From Lagopus muta (lineage: Eukaryota > Chordata > Aves > Galliformes > Phasianidae): a DNA stretch of 64,000 nt. Both the position numbers and the translations under genes were made by a program. The stretch is from assembly GCF_023343835.1 (NCBI RefSeq), contig NC_064433.1, positions 32,767,214 to 32,831,213 on the forward strand, written 5' to 3'. Positions 25,191-38,643 of this stretch are shown here, one piece after another. A model generated the notes under the pieces. The model was given only the letters and a program-made list of their open reading frames with translations, made no database searches and was not told the origin of the DNA. The first letter of the stretch is position 1; every line of letters starts with the position of its first letter.

Positions 25191-28100
25191 CACTTTACTC
25201 TCTGCTGTCCAGTAATTTTTTCCTTTTGCATCAGCATTTTGTCACATCAAGCATACAGCAGTAGCACGAGTATTTATCTTGTTGAGATCCAGCCAAGCCA
25301 TGAAGCAATGCAGGAGTCCTCCAGTGCTATATATAAGTAATCTTTCACTATCAGGTGAACTTTTCCTTGTCTGGAGTTTTGCTTTCAGCAGTCAGATTCA
25401 CTGCAGTGGCTGTGGCCCTGCTTATATATTCTGTAAAAATGCTGGCATCAAGATAAGCATTTGCTTTTTCTGACCAACTGTAGGGGAACTGCTATGTAAA
25501 GGCCAGAACTGATGATTAAGCACCTGATGAAGAGGATGGCTGGCCCAGGAAGTACCAGTGCAAACAACTCATCTGTGCTTCCCAGGAGACCAGAAGGGGT
25601 GGACCCTGGGTTTATTTAAGAACTAGCCTCTCAAGGGAGAATGTTTTCTGGATGAAGGCTATTTTTTGAGAAGGAATGTTGCATAGAGACCCTCTTCACC
25701 AGTTGGGTGAGGCAGCTTTTTCCTTTATGTGACTGTTGGTACGAATGATACTTTGCCTGGTCTTGTAAAGAGCTTATCAGAACAGTTTCATTTCTTCCAA
25801 GGATCAACACCAACAGAGTTAGAAACAAGTGAAGTATCTGCAGTGATACCACTGCACTTCAGGTAATGCAGCACTGGCTGAATCAAAAACTTCATCTTTA
25901 CCCAGGTGGCATTTGCTTAGCTTCAGCTCCAGGCTCACACTCCAATATGCCATCAAAAAGGATCATCAAGACATGTATGAATGGTAAAAGGGCAACTATT
26001 CAGGAAGGACCCTGAGAAACCTCAAAGAGGGGGAAAAAAAAAGAAAAAAAAAAAGGCAGGTTTTCAAAAAATGTGCAAGTGTTTTCCTTGCTGTCTGGGA
26101 AGTGACATTCACAAGGCCCTGTTTAGCCTCATCTGTCAAGGCAGGAGTGAAGATGCTTGCTTGTTAACACATTTCCCTCCCTGTTATGGGGAAAGTATGA
26201 TGCCAGAACAGATCAGGTTACTGTGACAAGGGCTGTCTGCAGAGTCTGACTATAGAAGGGGGATAATCCTGAAATCTGTTGGTGGGTTCATGGAGATGGT
26301 TTCCAAGGGCTACTGCACCAGCAAGAATAGGCCTACACATACAGGACAGTTGTATTGCAGAAGGGTGTTGTCAGCACAAAGTATTTTCACTTTCCCACTT
26401 TACCAGAAGCAACTAGTCTCTCTAGCAATTCAGGATGGAGTGCTTTTCGATGAGCTCAGAAATAAAGAACTAGGAGGATGCCCCGATATTCTCTCCAGAT
26501 GTCTCAGCTGAGGCTGTTGCAGGAATTGCTCAAAACTTGAATAGCAGCAGGAGCTGAAAAAACACTTCAGAGTTTTTTTTAAAAGAGCAGAATAGAGGTT
26601 GCTGATGTGTAAGGTTCCTTGCTAGAGCCATTTAGAGGCATTGCTGTGTTTCAGTGTTTTCACAAAGTAAAAAGGGCATAATTGGGTCACTCAGACGTGT
26701 CAAGGGAATGGGTATGGGTTACAGAAAGAAAGCTGATTGGTGAGTAGAAAGGTAAACCATAAAGTTGTAAGCAAGGATAGGTAAGAATCTGACAAGACAT
26801 ATTTAAAAGCAGTAAATTTCATTATTTTGTGCATCAGTTGATCTAGAAAGTCACAAAACAAGCAGTCAATTAGATACATCCCTCTAAGCCCCCATGTTAG
26901 GTGTTCTGTACATCATGAGATATGCTTCAAAATGGTGTCCAACAGCTTAGTCATAACTGGGTAGCTATGGCCATGAGGGTCATGGTGCTTCTGGTGGAAG
27001 TCTATTGTAAAGAGTATGAGCCAGGATCTCTATATGAGGAGATGAAATCCAATAGCTTTCTGGGAGACTTCGCTCTTCCTTTGGGGAGTAGAGAGACCTA
27101 TGGTTTCAAGTGAAGAGGCTCATCCACTTTTTTAGTTTAATACATTTTCTAACTAAACCAAATCAAGAAGTTTTCATAACACTGTAGTTCTTAGTTATAT
27201 GAATACACATGCACCAGCTATGTTGCTAGAAATACATTGCTATGAATTAAAGATGACATCTGCCATTTAATCCAACATCTCCAGTGTCTATTACCTTTCA
27301 TGTGGGACTCAGCATTGTTTTGAAGTTGGCTACATATTGAATAAGCATCTCTCAATCAGCAACATAAATTCCTAAAAGGGTATTCTGTTTGTTCTCCTCA
27401 GTGCTGCTGCATTTTTCCATGTATATGTAGATGGTTGTCTATTAGTGAATCATTCAATTAATTCCCTTTGTACCCCTTCAAGAAAGAAATTCAAGCCTAA
27501 ATAATCGTTGTACCAGGTGCCAGTGTCTTTGCAGTGCTGAAACTCTGTAGTATATTTTCAACTGTGCCAAGTCATTAACAGGTTTTGCTTAAGAGGTCTT
27601 TATTTCGTGAAGCCAAAATTCAAACAGATGTTAAGACTATAGTTTATGATGTGTGTGTACTGTCAACCATAAATTCCCTTGGTAATAAAAAGTAATGGTG
27701 TTTCAGGTTACATGTCATGGAACAGGCATACAATGGATAATATGCACGTATTTATTATGTGAGAGAAAGAAGACAAGTAGGATGAATAAATCAGACAACT
27801 CATCATCCTATTGTCTGTAATGCTGGTGAAGTGCAGAATGGCAGGAGAGTACAAGATCCTGTCCTGATAACTCTCATTCTGGTGTATATTAGAACAGCTA
27901 CAGTCTCAGCATCCTATCATATAACAGTCATTTTATAAGCTAGAGAGACTATCAGAAGATGCACAAATGCTTTATTTGTTTGTTTGTTTGTTTATCGAAA
28001 TTAAGGGTTGTGCCTAGTAGTGGACAGACTTAATTTGGGGTCATTTAGGCTGCCTTTTGGTCTGAGCACTAAGGGTGGATCCTCTGGTTCAGGTCCTCCA

Positions 28101-28265
28101 TCCTGATTTTCATCCCCAGGGCACCACCCCTATGTCCAAACATAAGTTGTAACTATTGGCAAGGCACTTAAGTACACAAAGTCAACATCCAAGGCACCAA
28201 AACTCACAGGAGTGCCAGTCCCAGCATTTACAACTTACAGGAGGTACAGCAATCTGTGGAAGGTT
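25191..28265. other. Non-coding stretch with simple repeats
   Basis: No recognised gene. It contains an A-rich block at 26032-26056 and a (GTTT)n run at 27975-27994. Short frames lack any family signature. Confidence 0.45.
27975..27994. repeat. (TTTG)n microsatellite
   Basis: Four to five perfect TTTG units. A similar run occurs at 29306-29328. Confidence 0.9.
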
Positions 28266-28325
28266 AGAAATTGATAATTCTTGAGGTCCCTTCCAATCCA
28301 AGCTGTTCTATGATGATTCTATGAA
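28266..28325 (+). mobile_element. CR1 LINE 3' tail fragment
   Basis: GAGGTCCCTTCCAATCCAAGC is followed by TTCTATGATGATTCTATGA, the classic CR1 terminus. Only about 60 bp remain recognisable. Confidence 0.75.
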
Positions 28326-29305
28326 ATCAACAATGATACAGTTTCTAGATTAGAACACTACTTGAAAATAAAGCACCAACATTCTACATTTTCTCATTAC
28401 TTAGATCACTACAGGCAAGATTACTACATGTGTAGATTGAGAAATAAGATGTGCAGAAAACACTTGGTACTACTTCAGCAAGAAAATGCTAAATTAGTAG
28501 GAAAATATTTCTTACCTAGAGGGGTCTTCCAGTCTTACAGTGTATTACCTCTATGAGTACATTTTTCTTAGTCTTCTTGACTAACCAGACAGGAGCCAAC
28601 TCACGACAAATGTTTTATTGCATTTCTGAAATGTCAGTTACCAGGACCTCAGTGAAAAAAAGACTCACTAAGTCATCCCAACCCTGCCAAACCTAACTTC
28701 TTACTGTAACAGGGAATTTACAGTTGGACTGTGACATTGCAACAAGGCTTTAGCTTCATGTTGGAACAATGCAGTGAAATCAGCCCCCATTTAACACAAG
28801 ATATTCTGCTGCAGTGTGACAGGATGGCTCCATGTGGCCCGTATTGCATTTCCTGAAGATGATGCTTTATCTTGCAAGGAGGAAGTCAGAAAGCATTCAG
28901 TCAGACTTCACATCAGAGTGGTTTAAAAGATTCAGGCTGAAAATGAATTGTGTGTTATTTAATCATACCTTAAAAATAAAATAAAAAAACTTTCCTCTTC
29001 TGATAGCAAACATACAACTTTGCATTACTCTTAAAAGCCATAGCTTTAGTTAACTCCTCACAAAAACCAGTGGGAATTCAGCATACTTTGGGGGAAAGTT
29101 AAAGAGTATATGAAATACACTTACAGTAATGCCTTTTATAATAGCATATATAGGAAGATAAAGTCAAACATGTAAGCCTTCAACTATTAGCCTTGCATTA
29201 AATGCCTTTGCCTCTGCTAACCAGAAAATAGTTACAAATGGCAAATTTTAGCTACCCTGTTTTGGACTTCAGCTACAGATCCAGCACTTTAGATTCTGAA
29301 ATATT

Positions 29306-29328
29306 TTTGTTTGTTTGTTTGTTTGTTT
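29306..29328. repeat. (TTTG)n microsatellite
   Basis: About five perfect TTTG units within a T-rich context. Confidence 0.9.
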
Positions 29329-30769
29329 TCTTAAAGAAAAATCAGTTTTAATTCCATTTTGGCACAGAAAATGTAAAATAAAATATATATATATATAAAT
29401 AATTAAAAAGTTAATATGATCAGTCATTCTGTCTCCATCATATAGCTATAATAGTTCACAAAGGATATTTCAGATTCAACATAAAAGTTGCGCTCAGAGG
29501 CAAAATAGACAATGTTAAAAATCTCTTAAGGGACATCACTAATGCATCTAATTAAACAGGAAATCCATCTGTGATAAATGGCACATAGATAAAAGAACGC
29601 TTGCCTCATGTAGAATTTTGATCAAACAAGAACCTCTGGGACAAAGACAAGTGTAGCAAAATATCAAGATATTATATAAAGTGCACTTACTATAATAAAA
29701 TAAAATTCTACCTGAAAGCTTGGAAAAGAAAAAGAACAGAAAAAGTGCACGTTATTTTTATGTCTGTAGAACACAATGTCAACAAAGTCTTCTCGTGCTT
29801 TGGCTGTGAATGATGGTGTAAACAAAGCCAAACAAGGCAAATTTGTTCTTCCCAGTTCAGTATAGAGAAGTGATTAAACTATCCTGTCTTGAATCAGACT
29901 GCCATAAATAAGGGCAGTTTTCCCCTTCTCAATTCTTCTAGTCATGGGCCTCTCACCTGTAGTAGCAGAGAAGTCTTAAACTAATTTAAGTTCTAAAACT
30001 GCATCCTCAGGAGTGAATTCTAAAATGTTTTCTTCTTGAGTAAATTGAGTAACTTGGCAAACTGTGTGTAAATTAAATTACCTAGGTAACACAGGTAGCC
30101 ATAGTGTTTCTGAATGCGTTGGATGGCTGCTTGCTGATCTACAAAATGTGATAAATGCAGCGTAAAACTGGATGTACAGCAATCACACATGCAGAAGTTC
30201 ACACAACCGCTGAGCACTCCTCTAAATCTTTCACGAAATATTGAAATTGATTCAGCGAAGAAGGGAGTGTCCTCATACAGCTGCCACTGGTGTGGTCAGG
30301 GCATGAAGTTATACTGAGTTCAGTACTGTAATACAGAGTAGAAGCTCCCATGTTGAAGGGCGCTCATATTTAGTCCAGTTAGTTCATAGCAAACCAGACA
30401 CTGAATGTCTTCTCTACTCTTTTACTCAACCTGTCTCTGTCAGTCTGTACATGTGTCCTTCCCTGAGTGCTGCTATCCTTTTTCATGCATGATTCTAGGC
30501 TTCACACACACTCTTACCTGTGTTCACCATACTTTCAGATTACCTGGCCCAATCATCCTAGCATCAGTTTATCAAATCCAGTATCTAGTGTGACACTGCC
30601 AATTAGCTGAATGATTGTTTGAGATTATCTCTCAGATAGCATCACTTGGATCCCAACTGGATCCAGGAGTAATGGACCTACCCAGAGTGCATAGTAAGCA
30701 TCTTTCCATCAAGTTTTCCTTTGTGATTAAGACTTTATTTACTACGCCACTCCACGTTGTTTATTTATC

Positions 30770-30788
30770 ACCTCCACGTTGTGGAGGT
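30770..30788. repeat. Perfect short hairpin
   Basis: ACCTCCAC and GTGGAGGT are separated by GTT: an 8-bp stem with a 3-nt loop. A partial copy of the left arm (ACTCCACGTTGT) lies about 20 bp upstream. Confidence 0.7.
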
Positions 30789-31794
30789 CTATGGTGTCCG
30801 GAATTAGTTAGGGTTGTGGTTAGTGCCCTAAGGGACAAGCAAGGACAGCCATGTGTCCTGTGACTGCCATTAAAGCCTCAGACAAGACACAGGGAATGTA
30901 ACAAACAAAAATTGGTCTCTGTGGAGCATCTGGACATCCCTATGTCCATGGACAATGCCGAGGGACAGAAATAAAATTAGAATGGAGACCACTGTAGGAG
31001 AAGTGGGATCCTGAGATATAAGCTATCAAGTATGGGACAAAGAACAAAGATGATGTCTGGGGTCAGGAAGGCGAGAGGGCTGCCACCATCCAAGGGGAAA
31101 GACTCACTTTCCTGCTTTCAATTTTACAGTAGCAACTGTAAGATTGCAAGTGCAGATGCAAGCAACAAACAAATGATTTTTTTTTTCTGAAGAGAATTTC
31201 ACTCGGTGAATGGGACAAGTTCTATGCCTTTTATCTCAAATATTCACATGTTCAAAATCATACAGCAAAATCTGTAATACTGAGCAGCATTTTGAGAAAG
31301 TGAAGAAATGTATCCTAAGCACTTTCTGGGGCTGTACTCCATGGATACAGACTGGGCTGCCTGTCCTCTCCAAGACCATATACTTCCTGTTTTCTTCTGT
31401 AGAGAGAATACCTTCCATCTGAGTAAATATTTTACACGTGTATGTCCCATTGGATTTCTTCCTGGTGTGACAGCAGTAGCCAGGCCTGAGTGGAGTTGCA
31501 GTTAGCTTAAAACACTTACCAAGATATTTGTTTCTACTCAGTTCCCACTACAAGGTGCAGTAACAAGTTTGGCTGCTGGACCTGCCCAGACTACTTTACC
31601 TGCACTGCATTTGGGTTTTAGCTATGCAGGCAAGTGCACAGCACGTACACTCCTCCAGGGCTGCCACAACACACAGAAACATGAACTCAGTTCCCATATA
31701 GCATAAGGTATATTCACAAGGTAGAGATAAAATGTTTTTTTCTCCTGCCTCCCTCACACAGCAAGATGCCAACTGCATTTTGGCAAATGAAAGA

Positions 31795-33110
31795 GGATCA
31801 TAGAAATTTTTGAGTTGGAAGGAACCCTGAAAGACCATCTAGTCCAACTCCTCTGCAGTGAACAGGGACACCCACAGATAGATCAGGTACCCAGAGCCCT
31901 GTCCAGCCAGAACTTGAATGTCTCCAGGGAGGGGGCATCCACCACATCTCTGGGCAACCCGATCAACTGCCTCACCATCCTCACCGTAAAAAATATTTCC
32001 CTTATATCCAATCTAAATCTCCCTCTTTTAGTTTAGAACTGTTTCCCCTTGTACTATCACACCAGACCCTGATAAAGTGTCTGTCCTCTTCCTTCTTCTA
32101 GCTCCTCTTTAAATACTGAAAGGCTACTCCCATCTCTCCAGAGCCTTCTCTTCTCCAAACTGAACAGCCTCAGCCCTCTCAGCCAGTCCTCAAATGGGGA
32201 AGTTTTCCATCCCTTGGATCATTTTTGTGGCCCTCATATGGACATGCTCCAACAAGTCTATGTCTCTTCCGTACTGAGGACTCCACACCTCGATATAGCA
32301 CTCCAGATGAGGTCTCATCAGCTCAGAATAGAAGGGCAGAATCACATCCCTCAACCTGCTGGCCATGCTTCTTTTGATGCAGCCCAGGATACGGTTGGAT
32401 TTCTGAGCTGTGTGAGCACATTGCTGACACATGTCCAGCTTATCCCCCATCAGTACCTTCAGATCCTTTTCAGCAGAGTCGTGCTCTATTCTTACATCCC
32501 CCACCTTGGTGTACTTACAGTAGGGATTGCCAGGACTCAGGTGCAAGACCTTGCACTGGGATTTGTTGAACCTCATGAAGTTCACCTGGGCCCACTAGTA
32601 GAGCTTATCTTGGTCTCTCTGAATGGCATCTCATCCTTTATGTGTGTTAACCACAGCACACAGCTTGGTGTAGTTTTCAAACTTGCTGAGGGTGCATTTG
32701 ATTCCACTTTTGATGTCATTGATGAAGATGCTAAAGAGCATCAGTCTCAGTACTGACCCCTGAAGGACACCACTTGTCACACTTGCCTTCCTTTCCTGTC
32801 TTCCTACACCTGGATATGGAGAGCTTTTGTGCCCTAGAGAAAGCTTCCTTAAAGATCTGCCAGCTCTGCTCCTCTCCTTTGTTCTTGAGGACAGATTCCA
32901 GGGGGTTTTGTCAACTAACTCTCTGAAGAGCTGGAAATTGCCTTTCCTAAAATTAAGATTCCTGATTTTACTTTTGCTTGTCCTGTATCGCTCAAGAGTG
33001 TGAGCTCCATTATTGCATGCTCACTATAGCCCAGAGCCACAAGTGCTCCATTCTCACAGAAGTCCCTCGAAGAGTACTGAAATCTGAAATGCTGATGAGG
33101 TCTCAAAGGA
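31795..33110 (-). mobile_element. CR1 LINE fragment, reverse orientation, with ORF2 remnant
   Basis: Starts with GGATCATAGAAATTTTTGAG and TTGGAAGGAACCCTGAAAGACC (reverse CR1 3' end). The minus-strand frame at 32190-32585 (131 codons) reads as CR1 ORF2 C-terminus (FNKSQCKVLHLSP, EKDLKVLMG, RPHLECYIEVWSPQYGRDI). Near 32740-32790 a decayed PQGSVL-type RT segment follows. From about 32790 to 33110 the sequence still looks CR1-like but of a different or more diverged type, so the element may be composite. The right edge is approximate. Confidence 0.88.
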
Positions 33111-35551
33111 AGCAACACAGACTATTTACCTACCTCTGCTCATACATTCCCCATCCTTTCCTGTCCTGCAACAACTGCACTGCACCAGCCATCATCCTGT
33201 TACACCACACATGGTGAAGAGCTGCTCCTGTGTTCTCCTCTCCTCCTGGGAGGGCTGCACCTGAGGCCTCCTTTCCTCTGCAGCTGCACTCCAATTCCAG
33301 CCTCCCAAGTACCATTTTCTCCTCAGCCAAAAACAAAAACATTTTGCAGAACCATAAAATTTGAAAAACAAGGGTTTTATTAGAATCAATTAAAAATTAT
33401 ACCATTTATCTTATAGGAAGATACCAAGTAAACAAACACAAGTTAAGCTATGAAGGCCATGATTAGTTTGAAATCAATTCAGTACGAGCATCAAATTCCA
33501 GTCACTGCATGAAAAAAAGCTAACAAGAACATAAAGTTTGTCTAGGCATTGTCAGATGTCAGACTATGGAGACACAAATCTATCTTTTAGCATCGTGGAA
33601 TATATTAATACTGAATCAGAGTCCTTTATTAAACCACAAACCATATTAAAGGCAAAAAAGCTTCATTTCAGTTAGCAGGTAAAACCCATCTCTATGGGAC
33701 TGTCTGTTATGAACTCAGATGGGATTTTAAAAATCTTTTCTACATGGCAAGTGAAATTGTTACAACTTTGTACTGAATGTACAGACATCATTTGTCCTGC
33801 ACAGCACTGGCATGCTTCAGGATGCCACAGTATACTCAATTTATAGAAGAACAAGGAAGAAACCCTTCCCTTCTTTTCCTATATCTTCATGCCCCAAATA
33901 CCTCTTTCTCATTCCTCATTACAGCAGATTTGTGATGTTGTTATCTTTGTAACTAAAGATTAAGATAAAACAGCATCAGCAAGGATATATTGGATCATCA
34001 GCTGTGGTGGGGAAATGGAAAGAAGCAACATTTATGAGTTTTAGTGAATTTTGCAGAGAATCACACAGCATAAAAAACCTCTGTCTCAAATGCAACCGCA
34101 AGGAAGATTTTTTTATCTGCTATGGCATTAACAGTGAACAATGCCTTTCTACACCACTTCTCCCAGCTTTCAAGGCACAGCCACTTCACCCATATAATTC
34201 TCAGTGTCTTATACGGACTTGTAAAGAGCAGATTGGTTTGAGAAACACAGATAAGTTGTGGGTAATTAGTTACAATTAAGGTATTAAAGTGTATTATTTT
34301 CTACTGGTGTAGATATTCAAGTTCCTTTGATTTTCAGAAATATTTAAGCTGCCTGCTAGTAATCTTTCTGCCATATTAAAAAACATTTTTCTACATTCAA
34401 TGAGAGTCATTAAATTTCCATTCTTAGGGGAAGGTTCTGGTTGTCTCCAGTTTGAAAGTGTTCTGACTGAGTCTCTTAGTGGTCTATTTTGTTATTTGCT
34501 TAGGCAGAGTGGGCCACTTTCTTTCTATATTACTCACTCATATATGCTGTCTGGATGTAAGGAAGAGCAGGAGATTTGTGTGGCAAGAGAGAGGAGAATC
34601 AAGGAAAAGACTCAGAAAAGGGATAGCACTCCTGAGATACAAAAGCTGTGGGCAAAACACATGGACATGTTGCACATCTCTACTCATTCTCATCACAAGG
34701 CTCAGCACTGCCACTGTAAATGTCAGCCTCTGATCAGACATTCACACACTTTCTGATCTTTGTTCTCTGTCATGTCTGGAAACACAGACTCGAGAGTTTC
34801 TCATGATGGGGCTCACCCAGCAGTCTCATCTAAGCCCAGCATCCCCATTTAAATGCAACAGCACCTCTGTCAGACAGAATCCTGACTTTACACAAGTAAG
34901 GTCCACATGGTTGGCATGGTGTCTCATCTCGTTTGGAAGTGATTCATTTCAAAACAAAAGTGACAAGAATGATGTTCTCCACACAATTGCAAATCATCCT
35001 CTCTTGACAGAAGGGTGCAAAAGGGCTTTCAGACAACCAGGCAAGCATGGAGATGAGGGAAAGCCAAAGGAGGTCCAGATTGGCACCTGGGGTACATCAT
35101 CTCCTTAGCAGAGAACAGAGTGGGGTAGGAGGACAGTGGGACAGGGAGAGGAAAAGTAGAAATGGTCACCTAGACAGCTATACATTCAATGAGAAATGGT
35201 CAAATTCAGATATGTAAGCCAACCTTAGCAGTCCTCCATGAGCTACCTGATATACATCTGTTCAGAGCTATTCTAATGATACCATGGTTTGGGCTTATCC
35301 CATCTAAAAATCTTTGAAAAAATGAATTTCTTCCTCTTTTCACTCCATTAGAATTCACACTCAAAAATCCACCTTCCTCATACCCACACATTTCTATTGA
35401 CAATGGGTACATTTCTTAAATAAAATATGTGTGAGTATTTCAAGGTCCAGTAATTCCAGTATTTTCAACTAAAGAAGCTATGATCATAACTTTTAACACA
35501 AAAATGCTGTCTGCAAAGGTCTTCTGCATGGCAACGGTCTTATTAAGCAAT
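33111..35551. other. Non-coding stretch
   Basis: About 2.4 kb, no recognised element. Frames up to 118 codons (34400-34756) show no domain features. Confidence 0.45.
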
Positions 35552-36068
35552 TGCTGTGGCTTAACCCAGAGGGCAGCTCAGCACCACACAGCTGTTTGCT
35601 TACCCCTCCTCTAAAGGGACTGGGGATTGGAAAAAGGTAATACTTGTGGGCTGAGATATAGACAGTTTAATAGGACAGAAAAGGAAGGGGAAAAATATTA
35701 TTAATAAAAATTATATACATATATGTACAACACAAGTGCTGAGCAATGCAATTGCTTACAACAAATTGATGCCCAGCCGGTTCCTTAGCAGTGGCAACTC
35801 CTCCAGACAGCTCCCCTGGTTTTGTTGTTCAGCGTGACACCATGTGGTTGAGGACATCCCTTTGGTCAGCCTGGGCCAGCTGCCCTGCTTCTGTCCCCTC
35901 CCAGCTCCTTGTGCTCCCCAGCTCTTCACTGCCAGGGCGGTGTGGGAAGCTGAAATGTCCTTGGCTCCGTGCAGCACTGTTCAGCGACTACTAAAACACT
36001 GGTGTGTTATCAACACTGCTTTTCTCCTAAATCACAGCATCTTACCAAACACTATGAAGAAAAATACC
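35552..36068 (-). mobile_element. Solo LTR of an avian ERVL-like endogenous retrovirus
   Basis: Begins (plus strand) with TGCTGTGGCTTAACCCAGAGG and GCTCAGCACCACACAGCTG, the inverted 3' edge of a widespread avian LTR family. It then runs through GGGCTGAGATATAGACAGTTT and a reverse polyadenylation signal (TTTAAT at 35666-35671, ATTAAA on the minus strand). The far end, near TGTTATCAACACTGCTTTTCT, is similar to 57578-57600. No internal viral genes are adjacent, so it is most likely a solo LTR left by recombination. The outer end near 36068 is approximate. Confidence 0.72.
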
Positions 36069-38157
36069 TCAGCTTTTCGTACATAGCCGATATTCCTTTG
36101 CAAGAACCAGCAATTCACCTGTTCTTGTTAAAAACATTACATAACATATTACAGAACATTAAACAGAAAATTTACAGATGTGAAGGACTAAGAAATCTTT
36201 TATTTGTTCACTACTCGACTTTACTGTGCGCTGAAGTAGAACAAGAATTTAATAGCAGTAGAGCTGTTTCTCCTGCAAGCTGCAAGACATACAAGCTGAA
36301 ATAATTTCCTCACTTACACGCAGCTGAGCACTTGTAAAATGGTGTGTGCAACAAAGGGAATGATTGCAATATCCATTTGAGCACAACTGAGATGTGCGTG
36401 AGTCATACCTTTCATGGGCTTAGCTTGTATTCCTGTTACTAGCAGATCAACTATAACAAAACCTGATAAATACAGTCAAATGCATAATGACCATGATAAA
36501 AAAACTTCTGTCTGTGATGTCAGGTGTTATTCAGTGCTTGGGACAGAGTGGGACACAGTAATAGCTATAAATAAAATTTGTACAGATAAAACTTGTCTCC
36601 AAAATGATAGTATTTTTGAGAATACATCCCTCTCATATGCCACCATAAATCAGTCATTTCTGTACTGTTTTCATCCTGCAGCTGCAGTCATTGAAACATT
36701 CTCTAGCTCTAGAAGAATGTGTTGGTACAATTGTAGCAGCTTTTCACAGAACAGTGGTGATTCCTCTGGTATCAAGAACAGGCTTACTGCAGCTTCAGAG
36801 CAACTTTTAAAATACGAATCGTAGCTGGAATGTTCTTCAGTGGAAGAACTGCGAGTTACACCTTTTACATCTGATGGCATCAGTATTGCTGTCCATGTCC
36901 AAAACTTTCCTGTGGGAGCACATGTAAGAGCAGCAGTCATCGTCAGCATAGAGTCCTTCAGCTAACCAGTGCTCACCCTGCTCACCTGCCACCTCACCCC
37001 AGCAGCCTTCAGCACACAGCAGCCAGATGCCCTAGCCCAGCTGGAGGACATTTGTGTCAGACAGTTGGACAGAGTTCAAATCAGAGACCTCCTGCCAAGC
37101 TGGCCTGCACAACATGCAGGTTAGCACCACAAAATGAATACGCAGCACAGTCAGTCAGTGGTTATAACTATGCAGAAGGAAGTGGTAGGCAAGAAAAATA
37201 CAAAAGAGCCTACAAGATGATGCTGACAACAGAAATGCTACAAGAGTTCACTTCACAGCAATGAAAAGTGAAGGCTCTGTGGAAAACCAGAAATTCCAGC
37301 TCAAAAAATGGTTACGTTGAACCTTGCCTTCTTGAAAAAAAGAGATGGTTCCTGAAATGTAATTAAACCAATGTGATTTTACCATTAGGAAACCAATTAG
37401 GACAGCATAAAATATGCATGCTGTGGGAAGAGGAGTAAATTATTTTAACATATTTTGTTTCAGTTCACACAGAAGAGAATTTTAAATTGTTTTGAATTTT
37501 GTGCATTGAACTGTACAATGTGCCTCAGTAGACCTCTCTAACAAAGTCGTATTTATGGAGATGAATCCCAGCACTGCTGGGATATTGGATTTAGTAGCTT
37601 TCAGTACATTATTGCAGGCAGCTTGGCACTTTGTCGTGAAATTAATTTATAAATATATTTTGAGTACATACCTTGTGATTGAAATACATTAATAACAAGC
37701 TTTGCAAGTTGATGGAGAAGTCACATATAACCAGACCAATTGTTGCAAGCAGCAAGTTATAGTAGGGAAAAAAATGGTTGTCTCCTTGGCCTAAGATCAA
37801 GGCTTAGGGATAACTCTTACTGCTTTTACACTGCAAGGATGTTTCATCATATTGAATGTTGTCAGAATTTTAAAATGTTTTGAAAGAACTGTGATCTTTC
37901 ATTTTTAACCCATTAGTTTTCCAAACATTTCAAACAATTTAAAGCGTTGACATTTTCTGTTGTTCTGAAAGGATGCAATTTATCTGCAGAGGTAAAGTTT
38001 GAACAGCACTTTTAAAGATGCAGTTGAGGGCACCCACAATGTACTCCTTTACAGTGACATAGCCTATACATCCTGAGCAGAAGCTGACTTTGATCACAGT
38101 ACATCTGATTTGAGGTAATGTCTTAATTTTAGCTGGACAAAATTGCTTTCTTCAAAG
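36069..38157. other. Non-coding stretch between two LTRs
   Basis: About 2.1 kb. No viral genes or host exons are recognised. Frames at 36414-36824 and 36671-36949 carry no family motif. Confidence 0.45.
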
Positions 38158-38468
38158 TGCCTGGTGTGATGCTGTGTTTTGGTTCTAGGAGAAAATCAGC
38201 GTTGATAGCACACTACTGTTTACAGTTGCTGCTCAGCAGAGCTCTACAGATCCTCGGTCATTTCTCAGCAAAGGGCCCAAGGAGCTGGGAGGGAACAGAA
38301 TTAGGACAGCTGACTGGCCAATGGTATATTCCATACCATATGGCATCAAGGGGACGGAGTTTTGAATGGAGCAGGAGTTCATCTCGCTCTCTTGTACTGC
38401 TTGGGAACCTAGCTGGACATTGGTCGGGCAGTGGTGAGCATTTGTTTGTGCATCACTTGTTGTATACA

Positions 38469-38499
<31 letters not shown>

Positions 38500-38643
38500 G
38501 CAGTCAAAACAGTTTTCCGTTATCTTAGTAAATAGTCTTATCTCAACCTACAAGTTCTGTGTTGCTTTTTTTCCTGATTCTCTCCCCCATCCCACTGGGA
38601 AGACTGTGTGTTGCTCAGTCAAATGCCAGGTTAAACCACAACA
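38158..38643 (+). mobile_element. ERVL-like LTR (5' LTR of a truncated provirus)
   Basis: Same family as the LTRs at 35552 and 57150, in opposite orientation. It starts TGCCTGGTGTGATGCTGTG and contains GGTGAGCATTTGTTTGTGCATC, an expanded (CATA)n block, CTTATCTCAACCTACAAG and CTGATTCTCTCCCCCATCCC. It ends in GTTAAACCACAACA. The flanking 3' sequence resembles a primer-binding region, so this is read as a 5' LTR rather than a solo one. Confidence 0.75.
38465..38498. repeat. (CATA)n microsatellite inside the LTR
   Basis: About eight perfect CATA units, apparently expanded from the T/A-rich centre of the LTR. Confidence 0.92.

Larger units (their letters stand above)
28326..31794. other. Non-coding stretch
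   Basis: About 3.5 kb, AT-rich, with a (GTTT)n run at 29306-29328, a short TA run near 29385-29397, and a perfect small hairpin at 30770-30788. No coding or transposon signature is recognised. Confidence 0.45.

Noticed and set aside
32214..32756. 180-codon plus-strand frame
   Set aside because: Antisense of the reverse-oriented CR1 ORF2 remnant.
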